DNA of 54,766 bases from Lachnospiraceae bacterium (GTDB taxonomy: Bacteria > Bacillota > Clostridia > Lachnospirales > Lachnospiraceae), in the NCBI GenBank assembly GCA_910576385.1, contig CAJTIR010000027.1:1-54766 (forward strand), written 5' to 3'. This document shows positions 34,530 to 42,892 of this stretch, in pieces. Position numbers and translations under genes: made by a program. The notes beneath the pieces were generated by a model. The model had not been told where the DNA came from, ran no database searches, and saw only the letters and a program-made list of their open reading frames with translations. The stretch's first letter is position 1. Every line of letters starts with the position of its first letter.

Positions 34530-36419
34530 TTATATCCAGCTTTCATTCTCGCTTATCCAATTTTCTTCCGGCGTATATTGCTCTTTTCTTTCTTCCAACG
34601 GTTCCTGGAGATTCTGCAAATGAAGCATTCTCACCCCTAATGTATCAGCGGCGGCCATTGCATATACCTCACAATCCAAAAAATGATTATCCGCATGGCT
34701 ACTTTTGGGCATCCACTCCATTTTTGGCCTTCCATTTCCATTTCTCTTAATAAAAATTTTGTGTTCTGCTGTCACCTGTGCTGCATATTCCTCATCACAG
34801 CCCTTATATACCATCCAACTGCTGCGCCCATTCTTACGGTGCATCCTACTGGCAATCATATCCTTATATTTTCCTCCATCAACAATTACCAAGTCCATAC
34901 CATATGCTCTGGAGGCATCTTTATTAACCGTCGTCAACTTAAAGTGGTTTTGCATTGGATTACTTGAACCCTTGGCTGGCTTTGCCCAATCCGAATTATC
35001 TGCACAAAAATCATATACCATATCTGCCTCATAACCTGAATCTATGAGACATAGGTTCACTATAGCAATTTCTCCCGATTCTGTCTTATACTCAAGATTC
35101 ATAATGCTTTCCACTTCTGCCAGGCTGTATGCCTGCCCATGTGCGACATTCTGACTTGTGATATAATCCCCCCAGGCTCGGATAGTCCAATACACACAAT
35201 TTTCTTGTATGTCAACTCCTCCAGTAAGCAGTTTCGCCCAACTTGGTACAACAAATTCTGTAAGTTCTGTTTGACGCTCTAATACAAGGTCTTTACTTGT
35301 CTTTAACTTAGTATCTTCCCAAGGCTCTGCAAGCCAGGAGTTTACAAAATTCTGCAGTTTTTCAGGGTCTGTCTTACTTTCCATAAACTCTTTTGCAATC
35401 TCCGAAAAGCGTACAAATGGACTGTAAAGCGTATTAATCCAGAAACAAACTTTTTTCACAAAGCGTGTCCGCTGTCTCACAATTTCCCAATGCCCACCTT
35501 TTACCGCAGCTTGTTTCTGTGCATCGGTAATTACACATCCACACTCTTGACAAACATAAAAGGCCAATTCCGCCCGATCTGCATTACTCAATCCTTCCGC
35601 TTCGTCAACTAGCTCCAATTTCTCCAACTTTTCCTTTATGGCATCCTCTCCATAAGCTTCCACAAGATCTTTATCCTTAGCAGGCCACTTAAGATTGTCA
35701 AACTTAAGTTCTATAAATTCCCCGCAGTGTGGGCATGGCACAAAGTAGTGCTTCTCTATGTCTGCGCCTTCCTTTGTTTTCCAAATATGATTCGTCTTTG
35801 TAGTAGGAGTACTGGTTATATATATTTTACTGTTTCGGAACGTCTTAGTACGTTCTTTGGCAAGGCTGATTGGGTCTGCTTCTTTCTTACTGGCTCCAGG
35901 GTATTTATCCACTTCATCAAGAAAAAGATATTTCATAGCAAAAGAAGCCAATCCAGAAGGACTGTTGCTCCAAACAAGCTTTATGAACATATCATCAAAG
36001 TCAAGCTCTATCTTACTGCTTTTTGTGTCAAACTTCTTATACAGTGCCGGCGCTGCTTCTATCATAGGCTTAATCCTCTTATCTGCAACACTACCCGCCA
36101 TCTCCTCTGTTGGGTATACAACTTCTACAGGGGATGGATCCTGTTGTATAACATATCCAAGCATATTTAGTTCTACCTCGGTTCCTCCAACCTGCGTGCA
36201 CTTACAAAATACGATTTCTTCTGTTTCATAATTTAGAAGCTCATCCATAATTTCTACTAAATATGGTGTGCGGCTATTATTCCACGGCCCTGGCTCTGCA
36301 CTAGTCTTACTATCAAGCATCCGGTAGTTTTCTGCCCACTCTGAGACTTTCATATCTTCCGGCGGATCCAGATATTTAATCGCAGCTTTTTGGTACTGTT
36401 TACAAACGTATTTACGCAT
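34530..36419 (-). CDS. terminase large subunit (lambda gpA family)
   Basis: About 629 residues: the packaging ATPase has 'FCKCTQVGGTEVELNMLGYV' (Walker-like), 'YLFLDEVDKYPGASKKEADP' (Walker B), a zinc-type 'VPCPHCGEFIE' and 'CQECGCV', and a C-terminal nuclease domain. It translocates DNA into the head and cuts it. ATG 36419 is chosen over 36494 because the longer frame overlaps the small subunit by 65 nt; the ribosome site is weak. Confidence 0.93.
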   Translation of the reverse strand: MRKYVCKQYQKAAIKYLDPPEDMKVSEWAENYRMLDSKTSAEPGPWNNSRTPYLVEIMDELLNYETEEIVFCKCTQVGGTEVELNMLGYVIQQDPSPVEVVYPTEEMAGSVADKRIKPMIEAAPALYKKFDTKSSKIELDFDDMFIKLVWSNSPSGLASFAMKYLFLDEVDKYPGASKKEADPISLAKERTKTFRNSKIYITSTPTTKTNHIWKTKEGADIEKHYFVPCPHCGEFIELKFDNLKWPAKDKDLVEAYGEDAIKEKLEKLELVDEAEGLSNADRAELAFYVCQECGCVITDAQKQAAVKGGHWEIVRQRTRFVKKVCFWINTLYSPFVRFSEIAKEFMESKTDPEKLQNFVNSWLAEPWEDTKLKTSKDLVLERQTELTEFVVPSWAKLLTGGVDIQENCVYWTIRAWGDYITSQNVAHGQAYSLAEVESIMNLEYKTESGEIAIVNLCLIDSGYEADMVYDFCADNSDWAKPAKGSSNPMQNHFKLTTVNKDASRAYGMDLVIVDGGKYKDMIASRMHRKNGRSSWMVYKGCDEEYAAQVTAEHKIFIKRNGNGRPKMEWMPKSSHADNHFLDCEVYAMAAADTLGVRMLHLQNLQEPLEERKEQYTPEENWISENESWI

Positions 36420-36429
36420 TCGAATCTGT

Positions 36430-36996
36430 CTAAGATTTTGCACGTCTGCGCACCGCCTTTTTCTCTTTGGATTCTTCTTCCGTATGTCCCGCAACTACAA
36501 AGGCGTGAAGCATACGTTTTACCTCTGCACTCATTTCTTTCTCTGCGCGCCTGGCTTCTAGTGGATCCAAGCTATCGCTTACTATACTTACAAGCCTTGA
36601 TGGTATACCCAAGGCAAACCGTTTAAAGGTAACAAAAAATTTTCGATAGTCTAGAGCTACCTCTTCAATATCTATATACTTTCCCGCTGCAATTTCAGCC
36701 TTTATTCGATGAATTTCTCCCTGACTTTCTTTCAAGGCTATTTCCGCCTCTAATTTCTGCTGGTGTAATTCGATTTCTTTTTCAGATTTTCCTTTTCCAT
36801 ACGCTTTTTTAGATAAATACTGAATGTATGCCTTAATCGTCGAAGCAAACTCATATCGTCTTCCTTCTCCCGGAATCTCTTCTGTCCAGATGACTCCCTC
36901 TTGTGTAAGCTGCTGCACTCTGCGGACTGTAAGATCAAAAATATGTGCTATCACCTCAACTCTCACAAACTGATTATCGCTATTTTCTTCGGGCAT
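36430..36996 (-). CDS. terminase small subunit (Nu1-like)
   Basis: 188 residues beginning with a winged helix (VRVEVIAHIFDLTVRRVQQL), followed by a long helical coil (KSEKEIELHQQKLEAEIALK). This is the Nu1/DUF1441-like DNA recognition subunit that picks the packaging site. GGGGGTGAGG precedes ATG 36996. It heads the late operon. Confidence 0.85.
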   Translation of the reverse strand: MPEENSDNQFVRVEVIAHIFDLTVRRVQQLTQEGVIWTEEIPGEGRRYEFASTIKAYIQYLSKKAYGKGKSEKEIELHQQKLEAEIALKESQGEIHRIKAEIAAGKYIDIEEVALDYRKFFVTFKRFALGIPSRLVSIVSDSLDPLEARRAEKEMSAEVKRMLHAFVVAGHTEEESKEKKAVRRRAKS

Positions 36997-37112
36997 TGCT
37001 ATTCCTCACCCCCTTATTTTTACCTCTTTCTGGGATTTGCGTAACGAAATACAAAAAATATTTTTTATTTCATCACCGAAAAAGCTGCGCCTTCCTCGCC
37101 CCGCATAAAAAA

Positions 37113-37150
37113 ATTATGCACAAAAAGTACCTTTTATTTTTGTGCATAAT
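37113..37150. repeat. AT-rich 14-bp palindrome
   Basis: ATTATGCACAAAAA (37113-37126) and its exact complement (37137-37150) flank a 10-nt loop. It could be a terminator, an operator or a packaging element. Confidence 0.85.
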
Positions 37151-37437
37151 ATACAATAATATAATTATCCTGTCTCTATCTTGTGCATATATCACAATAA
37201 CAGATAAATTTAATCATTTGCTCTTCAATACCCCTACCCCTCCTTATTCTTTTTCTTGCTTTACTACACATCTTCTTTTGGCTGTTCAGCATCATGATGT
37301 AGCAGTATGATACAACCTTTACCTTGAGCCATAGTGTTACTTATATACAGCGTCTCTTTGCTGTGCCTCTAATGCCTTGCGTATCACCCACAACGCTCTT
37401 GTTATACTCTTGCTGCACTGGTGCTCTATACAGATAC

Positions 37438-37468
37438 AGCCCTATACCTTGATTATAGATATAGGGCT
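37438..37468. repeat. 9-bp inverted repeat
   Basis: AGCCCTATA (37438-37446) and TATAGGGCT (37460-37468) around a 13-nt loop in the same non-coding region. Confidence 0.75.
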
Positions 37469-37744
37469 ATAAATTACAGGTCTCACTATCAACTTAATGA
37501 TGTGGTATTTTCCATTCGTTTTTCCATGTTACTATCTTATCACATCTTCATGTCCGATGGAGTACGAACTTTTAAAAACTTTGTACTATACTATATGTTC
37601 TATCCCCCACATGTTACATCATACAGTTAAACAATGTCGATGATTGTTTCTGCTTTCTCTTTAAATACAGGAAATAACCAACCTATAAACTTTTCCTATA
37701 AAACTATTAGAAAAATACAAAAGGCTAATGGAGGTGCTATTTTT

Positions 37745-38251
37745 TTATTCTGTATTTTCATACTCTTCCAAAACAACCCTTACTTTTTTAAATGACAGAA
37801 TTTTTTCCAATCCTTTGTTCCGATGGTAAAAAAGCGTGCTCTTACTTAGATGCATTTCTTTCCCGATTGTCTCCCAATCTTCACAGTCAATATATCGCAA
37901 CTCCAACACCATACGCTCTGTGCTGCTTTCTTCTAAAAAATCCATAAAATCCATAACTTTCAGAAGCGCTTTTTCTACCCTCACTTTTTGCTCCTCGATT
38001 CTAGTTTCAATCTCACCCATGCGGTAAACAAAAGAAGCGGCACCAGGCCCAATTTTATTTGTCCCCCCGTAATTTACAGGAGAATATCCGCGTCCACCGA
38101 TTGGAGTATTCATTTCGTCTCTAATATTTTTAAGCCGTCTTTCGAGTTGCGACCATTTTTTGCGACTGTTATAATACTGATTCAGATATTCTTTTAATAG
38201 CTCTTTTTCTTTGCTTTGTTCTTTCTTCTGCTTTTTACGTTCCTGTTCCAT
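37745..38251 (-). CDS. sigma-like late transcription regulator (ArpU/DUF1492 type)
   Basis: 168 residues. The C-terminal region 'ERMVLELRYIDCEDWETIGK' followed by 'MHLSKSTLFYHRNKGLEKIL' is a sigma-70 region 4-like helix-turn-helix. The rest is helical and basic. Such proteins (ArpU, RinA-like, DUF1492) sit upstream of terminase genes in Gram-positive phages and turn on late genes. The gene order here fits that role. Confidence 0.78.
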   Translation of the reverse strand: MEQERKKQKKEQSKEKELLKEYLNQYYNSRKKWSQLERRLKNIRDEMNTPIGGRGYSPVNYGGTNKIGPGAASFVYRMGEIETRIEEQKVRVEKALLKVMDFMDFLEESSTERMVLELRYIDCEDWETIGKEMHLSKSTLFYHRNKGLEKILSFKKVRVVLEEYENTE

Positions 38252-38266
38252 CGGCCTTTTTTCTCC

Positions 38267-38530
38267 TTACTTCTCAATTTTGTCCAATTCAGCCGCCAAA
38301 TAATAAACTTTGGTGCCAAAAACCTTAAGTCTGTATAATTCCCGCTTTTTTTGATCCCAATCCGAGACAGAAATGCCTCTTTTTTGTAAAATATCAAGGC
38401 TATTGTTGATTCCTGCCACCAATGTGGCAACCGGCAAATTTTCAAGCAATTCCTGCGCCTGTTTAGGGTCATTTAAATCTAATCCTCTTGCCTTGCCTTT
38501 CCTGACAGTTCTACGTCCATTCCTATTCAA
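38267..38530 (-). CDS. unknown phage protein, 87 aa
   Basis: A basic N-terminus (MNRNGRRTVRKGKARGLDLN) then 'PKQAQELLENLPVATLVAGI'. No known family. It overlaps the upstream 84-aa gene by 8 nt, so it belongs to the early/middle transcript. Confidence 0.6.
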   Translation of the reverse strand: MNRNGRRTVRKGKARGLDLNDPKQAQELLENLPVATLVAGINNSLDILQKRGISVSDWDQKKRELYRLKVFGTKVYYLAAELDKIEK

Positions 38531-38777
38531 GACCGTTCTCCTCCTCCCAGACTGAAACGGGATTTCGGCGAATAATTTGGCGAATTTGGTTTTTAGGAAT
38601 AATCTGCATTATTGTTGAATTGTATTGTTCGGAATAAAAAGACATCATATCGGCATCTCTTCCATACTCTTTGATATATGTACACTCACATCCAAAATCT
38701 TCCTTCTTGCCATCTACAAAAATACGCTCAAAGTAACACTTTCCTTTGCTTTGATATTGCTCTTGATCGGTTTTCAC
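38523..38777 (-). CDS. unknown phage protein, 84 aa
   Basis: MKTDQEQYQSKGKCYFERIF is followed by two Cys (FGCECTYIKE) and a basic C-terminus. No known family. It overlaps its neighbours by 4-8 nt, suggesting translational coupling. Confidence 0.6.
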   Translation of the reverse strand: MKTDQEQYQSKGKCYFERIFVDGKKEDFGCECTYIKEYGRDADMMSFYSEQYNSTIMQIIPKNQIRQIIRRNPVSVWEEENGLE

Positions 38778-38983
38778 TTCTCTTGCCCCCGCCTATCCCA
38801 ATATAAAATAAAGTTATCGTTTCTTGACTGCTGCTCGTTTTCTTTAAATATAGCTGCGAATAATGAATTTGCAAGCTTTAGAGCCTCTTCATCGTCCCCT
38901 GTAAGCTCCTTCATTTTGTTAAACGCTACAAAAAATTGAACAGTCAACATCGTGGTTGCATTTGTGATCTCTTTTTCGTCCAA
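38774..38983 (-). CDS. unknown phage protein, about 69 aa
   Basis: The start is probably TTG 38983, which has AAAGGAG 9 nt upstream; the open frame reaches 39052. The product is a helical protein with 'NATTMLTVQFFVAFNKMKEL' and 'ALKLANSLFAAIFKENEQQS'. Function unknown. Confidence 0.55.
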   Translation of the reverse strand: MDEKEITNATTMLTVQFFVAFNKMKELTGDDEEALKLANSLFAAIFKENEQQSRNDNFILYWDRRGQEK

Positions 38984-39038
38984 TACTGTTTCTCCTTTCC
39001 TTTTACGCATTTTCCTGTTTTCGCAATAATAATTTTGT

Positions 39039-39311
39039 CTAGAAATCTTCAAGCACTAAATACTGCCTACGCCGCCTCTCTTCTGCTGTGACAAAAGCCT
39101 CTTGAATTTCCTTCAATTCCTTGGCCAGCTCCAACACTGGTTGCTTTACCCACTCCCGCAATTCTAATATCACAGTTTTCAACCGATTAAATATCACTAT
39201 GAATTTTTCCTTGTGCTTCATGATCTTTGTTGCTGTCTTTGTGCTGATGCCGCGCGGCGGATTGAAACCGAATCGCTTTTTAAATGCTTTCTTTTTTTGT
39301 CGTCTGTTCAT
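39039..39311 (-). CDS. unknown basic phage protein, 90 aa
   Basis: MNRRQKKKAFKKRFGFNPPR then 'GISTKTATKIMKHKEKFIVI' and a C-terminal helix rich in Lys/Arg/Glu. It may bind nucleic acid, but no family is recognised. It overlaps the next upstream gene by 32 nt. Confidence 0.6.
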   Translation of the reverse strand: MNRRQKKKAFKKRFGFNPPRGISTKTATKIMKHKEKFIVIFNRLKTVILELREWVKQPVLELAKELKEIQEAFVTAEERRRRQYLVLEDF

Positions 39312-40002
39312 TATTTGCCTCCTGTCTCAACATTTTTTTCATCCTCCTAAACTCCTGGATGCTTCCAATCTCTCTATATCCATCCAACTCCATCTGCATA
39401 TCTACCACCATATCTTTTAACTCTTTGCGGTTCCTGCATCTGCTGCACTGCTCTGTAAACTGGTTTTGGCATCCTCTACAACTCTCGCCTAAAGAACACT
39501 GCTTACACTCCCGCGGGTCCCGACATGATACAGCGTTAGAGCTACATCTCCAATTGCTCTGCATTTTTCTACTTTCTCCCTTCTCACTCCCTGCTTTATC
39601 CGCCATCAACTCAGATAGCCTTATCACGCTTTTTCCGCACTCGTCGCGAAACTCCAACGGCCCATAAGGGTCAACACCTGTATTTGTGCCATGTGCCACG
39701 GATGGCGTTTCTATACCTATATACTTAAGATATTTTAAAGTTGTCTCGCAAAGCAGCTCTTCAAGCTGATAACACTGCTTTTCTGTCAGTGTTTCACACG
39801 GGATAACTTCTATAAGCGGCATAGTGGTCACTTTCTGCTTATATCCTCCCATTCTTTCTTTTCCTTCCCTCCTCTCTCCTGCCAGGGATGTACCCCAGCA
39901 GGATTGCTTTACCTCTTTGCTACTGTGATATATCTTATCCATAAGGATGATACCGTGTTCTGCTGCATCTGGCTTTTGCAGCTCTCTATCTTTCCTGCTC
40001 AC
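39280..40002 (-). CDS. Cys-rich phage protein with a YxxIGS motif
   Basis: The 240-residue frame starts at GTG 40002, overlapping the upstream stop as GTGA. A Cys-rich cluster lies near residues 160-195 (SCRDPRECKQCSLGESCRGC, 'QCSRCRNRKE') and may bind zinc. Near the C-terminus 'MELDGYREIGSIQEFRRMKK' repeats the YxxIGxxEE motif also found four times in the protein at 42889-43536. An inner start at 39852 with a better ribosome site is possible. Function unknown. Confidence 0.6.
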   Translation of the reverse strand: MSRKDRELQKPDAAEHGIILMDKIYHSSKEVKQSCWGTSLAGERREGKERMGGYKQKVTTMPLIEVIPCETLTEKQCYQLEELLCETTLKYLKYIGIETPSVAHGTNTGVDPYGPLEFRDECGKSVIRLSELMADKAGSEKGESRKMQSNWRCSSNAVSCRDPRECKQCSLGESCRGCQNQFTEQCSRCRNRKELKDMVVDMQMELDGYREIGSIQEFRRMKKMLRQEANNEQTTKKESI

Positions 40003-40445
40003 TTCTCAGCATCTTCCGATACCTCTACTGGGAGAACCAGTCCAACAATCTTTTCACCTCTTTTAAACACGATAAATCTTCCCCATTCCGCTATGTCTGC
40101 CAAATACGGCCTACAATCCTCGAACTTTTTTGCATACTTTTTATCAATCCAAATTCTTTCTCCGGTTTCTTTGTTTTCAAAAAGTCTTACTATCCTTCCT
40201 GCGTAAAGCAGCATCTTTCTAGTTTTCCCGATTGGCTTTAACAGCTTTTCAACCTCATTCGCGTTATACTTTTCTACAAACTCTTTCCGAAGTCCTCCGA
40301 TCTTGGAGATGTCGATAAGGCAGTCTTTCTCTGGAACATATACAATATAATGTCCTTGTGTGAACATAACCACACCATCCGCCTTGCCCGCCATATAACT
40401 TTTTGTTTTTATCGCTTCAATTTGGACTTTTCTTTCAATCAACAT
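39999..40445 (-). CDS. unknown phage protein, 148 aa
   Basis: A beta-rich protein (QIEAIKTKSYMAGKADGVVM, 'GHYIVYVPEKDCLIDISKIG', 'ADIAEWGRFIVFKRGEKIVG'). It resembles a small conserved family in Lachnospiraceae phages, function unknown. It is part of the leftward operon, overlapping its downstream neighbour by 4 nt. Confidence 0.6.
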   Translation of the reverse strand: MLIERKVQIEAIKTKSYMAGKADGVVMFTQGHYIVYVPEKDCLIDISKIGGLRKEFVEKYNANEVEKLLKPIGKTRKMLLYAGRIVRLFENKETGERIWIDKKYAKKFEDCRPYLADIAEWGRFIVFKRGEKIVGLVLPVEVSEDAEK

Positions 40446-40465
40446 TTTTTCTTATCCTTCTTTTT

Positions 40466-40720
40466 TTACTCAATGCCGCCAGATTTTATATCCTCTAATG
40501 ACATCATAAAAGCGTTGCTTGCTGCTGCCTTTGCCGCTTTAGGGATTTTGGCAACCTCAAGAATTCTTTTCCTACTTTCCACCTTCTCCACAACCTTATC
40601 CACATCATAGGCGGTTGGCTGTTCATCAATCGCCTGTTCCAGATTTGATGTCAAATCAACCAACACATTGTTTCTCAAAGACTGCATCAATGCACTTCTG
40701 CTAATCAAATCATTACTCAT
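40466..40720 (-). CDS. conserved phage protein, 84 aa
   Basis: MSNDLISRSALMQSLRNNVL then 'EQPTAYDVDKVVEKVESRKR', a pattern common to small Clostridia phage proteins (ISR-SAL start, xAYDxDKVVExV centre), function unknown. Its ATG overlaps the stop of the restored upstream frame as ATGA. Confidence 0.7.
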   Translation of the reverse strand: MSNDLISRSALMQSLRNNVLVDLTSNLEQAIDEQPTAYDVDKVVEKVESRKRILEVAKIPKAAKAAASNAFMMSLEDIKSGGIE

Positions 40721-41044
40721 TCTCCCTTACCCCTCTCCAATTCTTTCAACGCTGACTCTGCCTCTTCTCGCGTTGTGAAAACAGTCTTTCCAAACCTGCC
40801 TTCTAAAGTGCACAGTGCACAGAAGAAAGCATCTGCCGTTGTCTCTGCAAGAACTTTTTTTGCCACTTGGCAACATGTTAAGCGTATACGTTATATCTCC
40901 TACCGCAAGAGGTAGTTTCAGCAGTTTCCCTTGTTCCTCTAAGTCCTCATAATTTTTCAACTTCTCGTAAATAGAAACATAGCTAGGAAGCCTGCTACTA
41001 TCATCAAATCCAAGTCTAAAATCTTTTTCTATTAATCTCTCCAT
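40717..41044 (-). pseudogene. phage protein interrupted by a frameshift in an A7 run
   Basis: ATG 41044 starts MERLIEKDFRLGFDDSSRLP then 'YEKLKNYEDLEEQGKLLKLP'. After 'MLPSGKK' the frame turns into nonsense, while the neighbouring frame reads VLAETTADAFFCALCTLEGR... and 'TVFTTREEAESALKELERGK', the usual ending of this phage family. Deleting one A from the run of seven (about 40855-40861) joins them, and the restored frame ends in ATGA overlap with the next gene. Function of the family is unknown. Confidence 0.75.
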
Positions 41045-41151
41045 ATTTCCCTCCACAATCCCTCAAGGTCTAATCTGTCTGAATGACCTCAAAATCATCA
41101 ATATCTTATATGTCCTCAACATCCTCTATCTCCATATTGCCTTGCACATCA

Positions 41152-42258
41152 TTAACACTCAATAAAATCAGATAATTCCATCTGCCCTTTCACAGCGCAT
41201 TCCTTTTTCTTTCGGTATTCCTTGTACTCATTGTATTTTTTGCGGTACTCATAGCTCTTCCCAAATATGTTCCACGCCGCTTTCACGACATTGGGCTCAT
41301 AAGGCCGGATAAGCTCCAGATCATCAACCGCCTTATACGAAATTGGACATCCACAACATCCTGTTCTTGTCAAGCCGTAAACTTCGTATGCATCAGAATA
41401 CCTGATCCCATATCGCTCTTTGTACCACGCTTTGTCTTTATCTGAGACATAATACAAAGGGCGAAGACGATATTGACCACTGCTCGTTTCTGTAAAGCAT
41501 AACGCTGTATTGTCTTTGCGTGGGACAGACCTCATGCCGCCCTCATCCCTACGCTCTCCAGTAATGATCATATCAAACTCTTTTTGCACGCTGTGCGCAA
41601 CCTGCTTCTTGCAAAAGTCACAGCACTGTGCGCTGATTTTAAAATCCGGCGGGTACTCGCTGATAAAGTCCCGCATATACTTAGAACTATTTATCACAAG
41701 CTGGATATTGGGTCTTGGTTCCCCAGCAGAATTGCAACAGCAGAGGAAATTGATTATGCTCTCGCATTTCGGAAATCTTTCACTCAGCTCTCGTCTCTTT
41801 GCTGCCTTGTTCTCTGCCTGTTCATATTCATCAGCTATCGAAAGAGGGATTTCCTTTTTCTGCCATCCCTCAAGTCCCGCAGACATTATCTTCGACACAA
41901 AAGGTACGCCGTATTTTCTCGTAGCATTGACAATATTTACCTTCGGCCTGGCTTCCTCAATTTCTACTCCATATTTTTCTGCGACCGATTTTACATGATC
42001 TTTTGTGACTTTCATCTCCAGTCCTGTGTTAAAAAACACATAGTGGACTGGCGGAAGATTGAATGCAGTTCTCGTTCTTTCAATTAGGTCAATTAAAATA
42101 TCACTGTCTGCCCCACCAGAATAAGAGCAAATTGCTTTCGGATGTTCTTTTAATCTTTTTGCTATAATGCTTATGATCGCCTGGAATTTTTCCGGTGAAT
42201 CAAAATCCGCATAATCTGGCCTGTCTGTATATACTCTACTTCTATATTGTTCGCTCAT
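41152..42258 (-). CDS. phosphoadenosine phosphosulfate reductase-family protein
   Basis: 368 residues. The PP-loop 'AICSYSGGADSDILIDLIER' (about 43-62) marks an adenine nucleotide alpha-hydrolase/PAPS reductase fold. Cys clusters 'SAQCCDFCKKQ' (about 212) and 'GCCGCPISYK' (about 315) could hold a metal or Fe-S cluster. Phage members are often linked to DNA or tRNA sulfur chemistry (DndC-like relatives) but the real substrate is unknown. It lies near a Dam methylase. Confidence 0.82.
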   Translation of the reverse strand: MSEQYRSRVYTDRPDYADFDSPEKFQAIISIIAKRLKEHPKAICSYSGGADSDILIDLIERTRTAFNLPPVHYVFFNTGLEMKVTKDHVKSVAEKYGVEIEEARPKVNIVNATRKYGVPFVSKIMSAGLEGWQKKEIPLSIADEYEQAENKAAKRRELSERFPKCESIINFLCCCNSAGEPRPNIQLVINSSKYMRDFISEYPPDFKISAQCCDFCKKQVAHSVQKEFDMIITGERRDEGGMRSVPRKDNTALCFTETSSGQYRLRPLYYVSDKDKAWYKERYGIRYSDAYEVYGLTRTGCCGCPISYKAVDDLELIRPYEPNVVKAAWNIFGKSYEYRKKYNEYKEYRKKKECAVKGQMELSDFIEC

Positions 42259-42342
42259 TTTTTCAAGAAGCCCGTGTACACGTCACCCCGGCCGGAGGCT
42301 GGCTCCTTTCTTTTTGTTAGATTTGTATTTGTACTTTGTTTT

Positions 42343-42681
42343 CTACGGATAGACCCTTTCCAGCCCTTTCTTTGTCAGCGCAAGCTCTTTCACCCCTACT
42401 TCACGGGCAATCACAATCTCCTGCTGCATACCCTCGGAAATTCCATATTTGCTGCCAATCAAGATATATCCGCAATGCTTTAACAGATTTTGGCCTGCCA
42501 GCAGCCCCAACTTCCGCTCCTCTGGCTTTTCATCATCCAGGACTTGCGTAAGATATAGATGCGGCGTGATCGGCGTATAGCCATACTCCAGCACTTTCCT
42601 AGTAAGCTCCCTTGCATATGCTGTGTTTCTTTTTGTCTCGCCGCGATATGGGCTGCATACATACACCAGCTTATTTGCCAT
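42343..42681 (-). CDS. DUF4406-like nucleoside deoxyribosyltransferase fold protein
   Basis: 112 residues: 'MANKLVYVCSPYRGETKRNT', 'GYTPITPHLYLTQVLDDEKP', 'CGYILIGSKYGISEGMQQEI' match DUF4406/DUF7768 proteins related to nucleoside 2-deoxyribosyltransferases. The conserved 'SPYRG' and 'SEGM' are the expected substrate-site motifs. Start ATG 42681 follows GGAGGAAAAAAGCT. It may process phage nucleotides. Confidence 0.75.
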   Translation of the reverse strand: MANKLVYVCSPYRGETKRNTAYARELTRKVLEYGYTPITPHLYLTQVLDDEKPEERKLGLLAGQNLLKHCGYILIGSKYGISEGMQQEIVIAREVGVKELALTKKGLERVYP

Positions 42682-42700
42682 AGCTTTTTTCCTCCTCACT

Positions 42701-42892
42701 CTAAAGCACTTTCAGAAGATGGGATCTGCAAACCTCTAAAAAACCATATGGTATTCTTTCCCCATCAACATAAGCCGACTTATATTCTTTCACTTCTATG
42801 ATTTTTCCCTTTGGCACCTTTAACGACCCCAAATCACAGACATAGATGTATATATCTTTAATCACCTTGTATTTTCCGCACTCTATATTCAT
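42701..42892 (-). CDS. unknown phage protein, 63 aa
   Basis: A beta-rich small protein (IECGKYKVIKDIYIYVCDLG, 'VPKGKIIEVKEYKSAYVDGE'), possibly an SH3-like barrel. No family is recognised. The ATG overlaps the upstream stop by 4 nt. Confidence 0.6.
   Translation of the reverse strand: MNIECGKYKVIKDIYIYVCDLGSLKVPKGKIIEVKEYKSAYVDGERIPYGFLEVCRSHLLKVL

Larger units (their letters stand above)
36997..37744. other. 748-nt non-coding region upstream of terminase genes
   Basis: No convincing gene is seen on either strand. It holds two notable palindromes: 14-bp perfect arms ATTATGCACAAAAA at 37113-37126 / 37137-37150, and AGCCCTATA arms at 37438-37446 / 37460-37468. Given its place just before the terminase small subunit, it is the natural spot for a late promoter and the cos or pac packaging site. 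Neither could be fixed from sequence alone. Confidence 0.6.

Noticed and set aside
41057-41151. Small ORF between the broken gene and the PAPS-reductase-like gene
   Set aside because: Frames in this stretch are very short and have stops after 10-15 codons; no protein-like signal.
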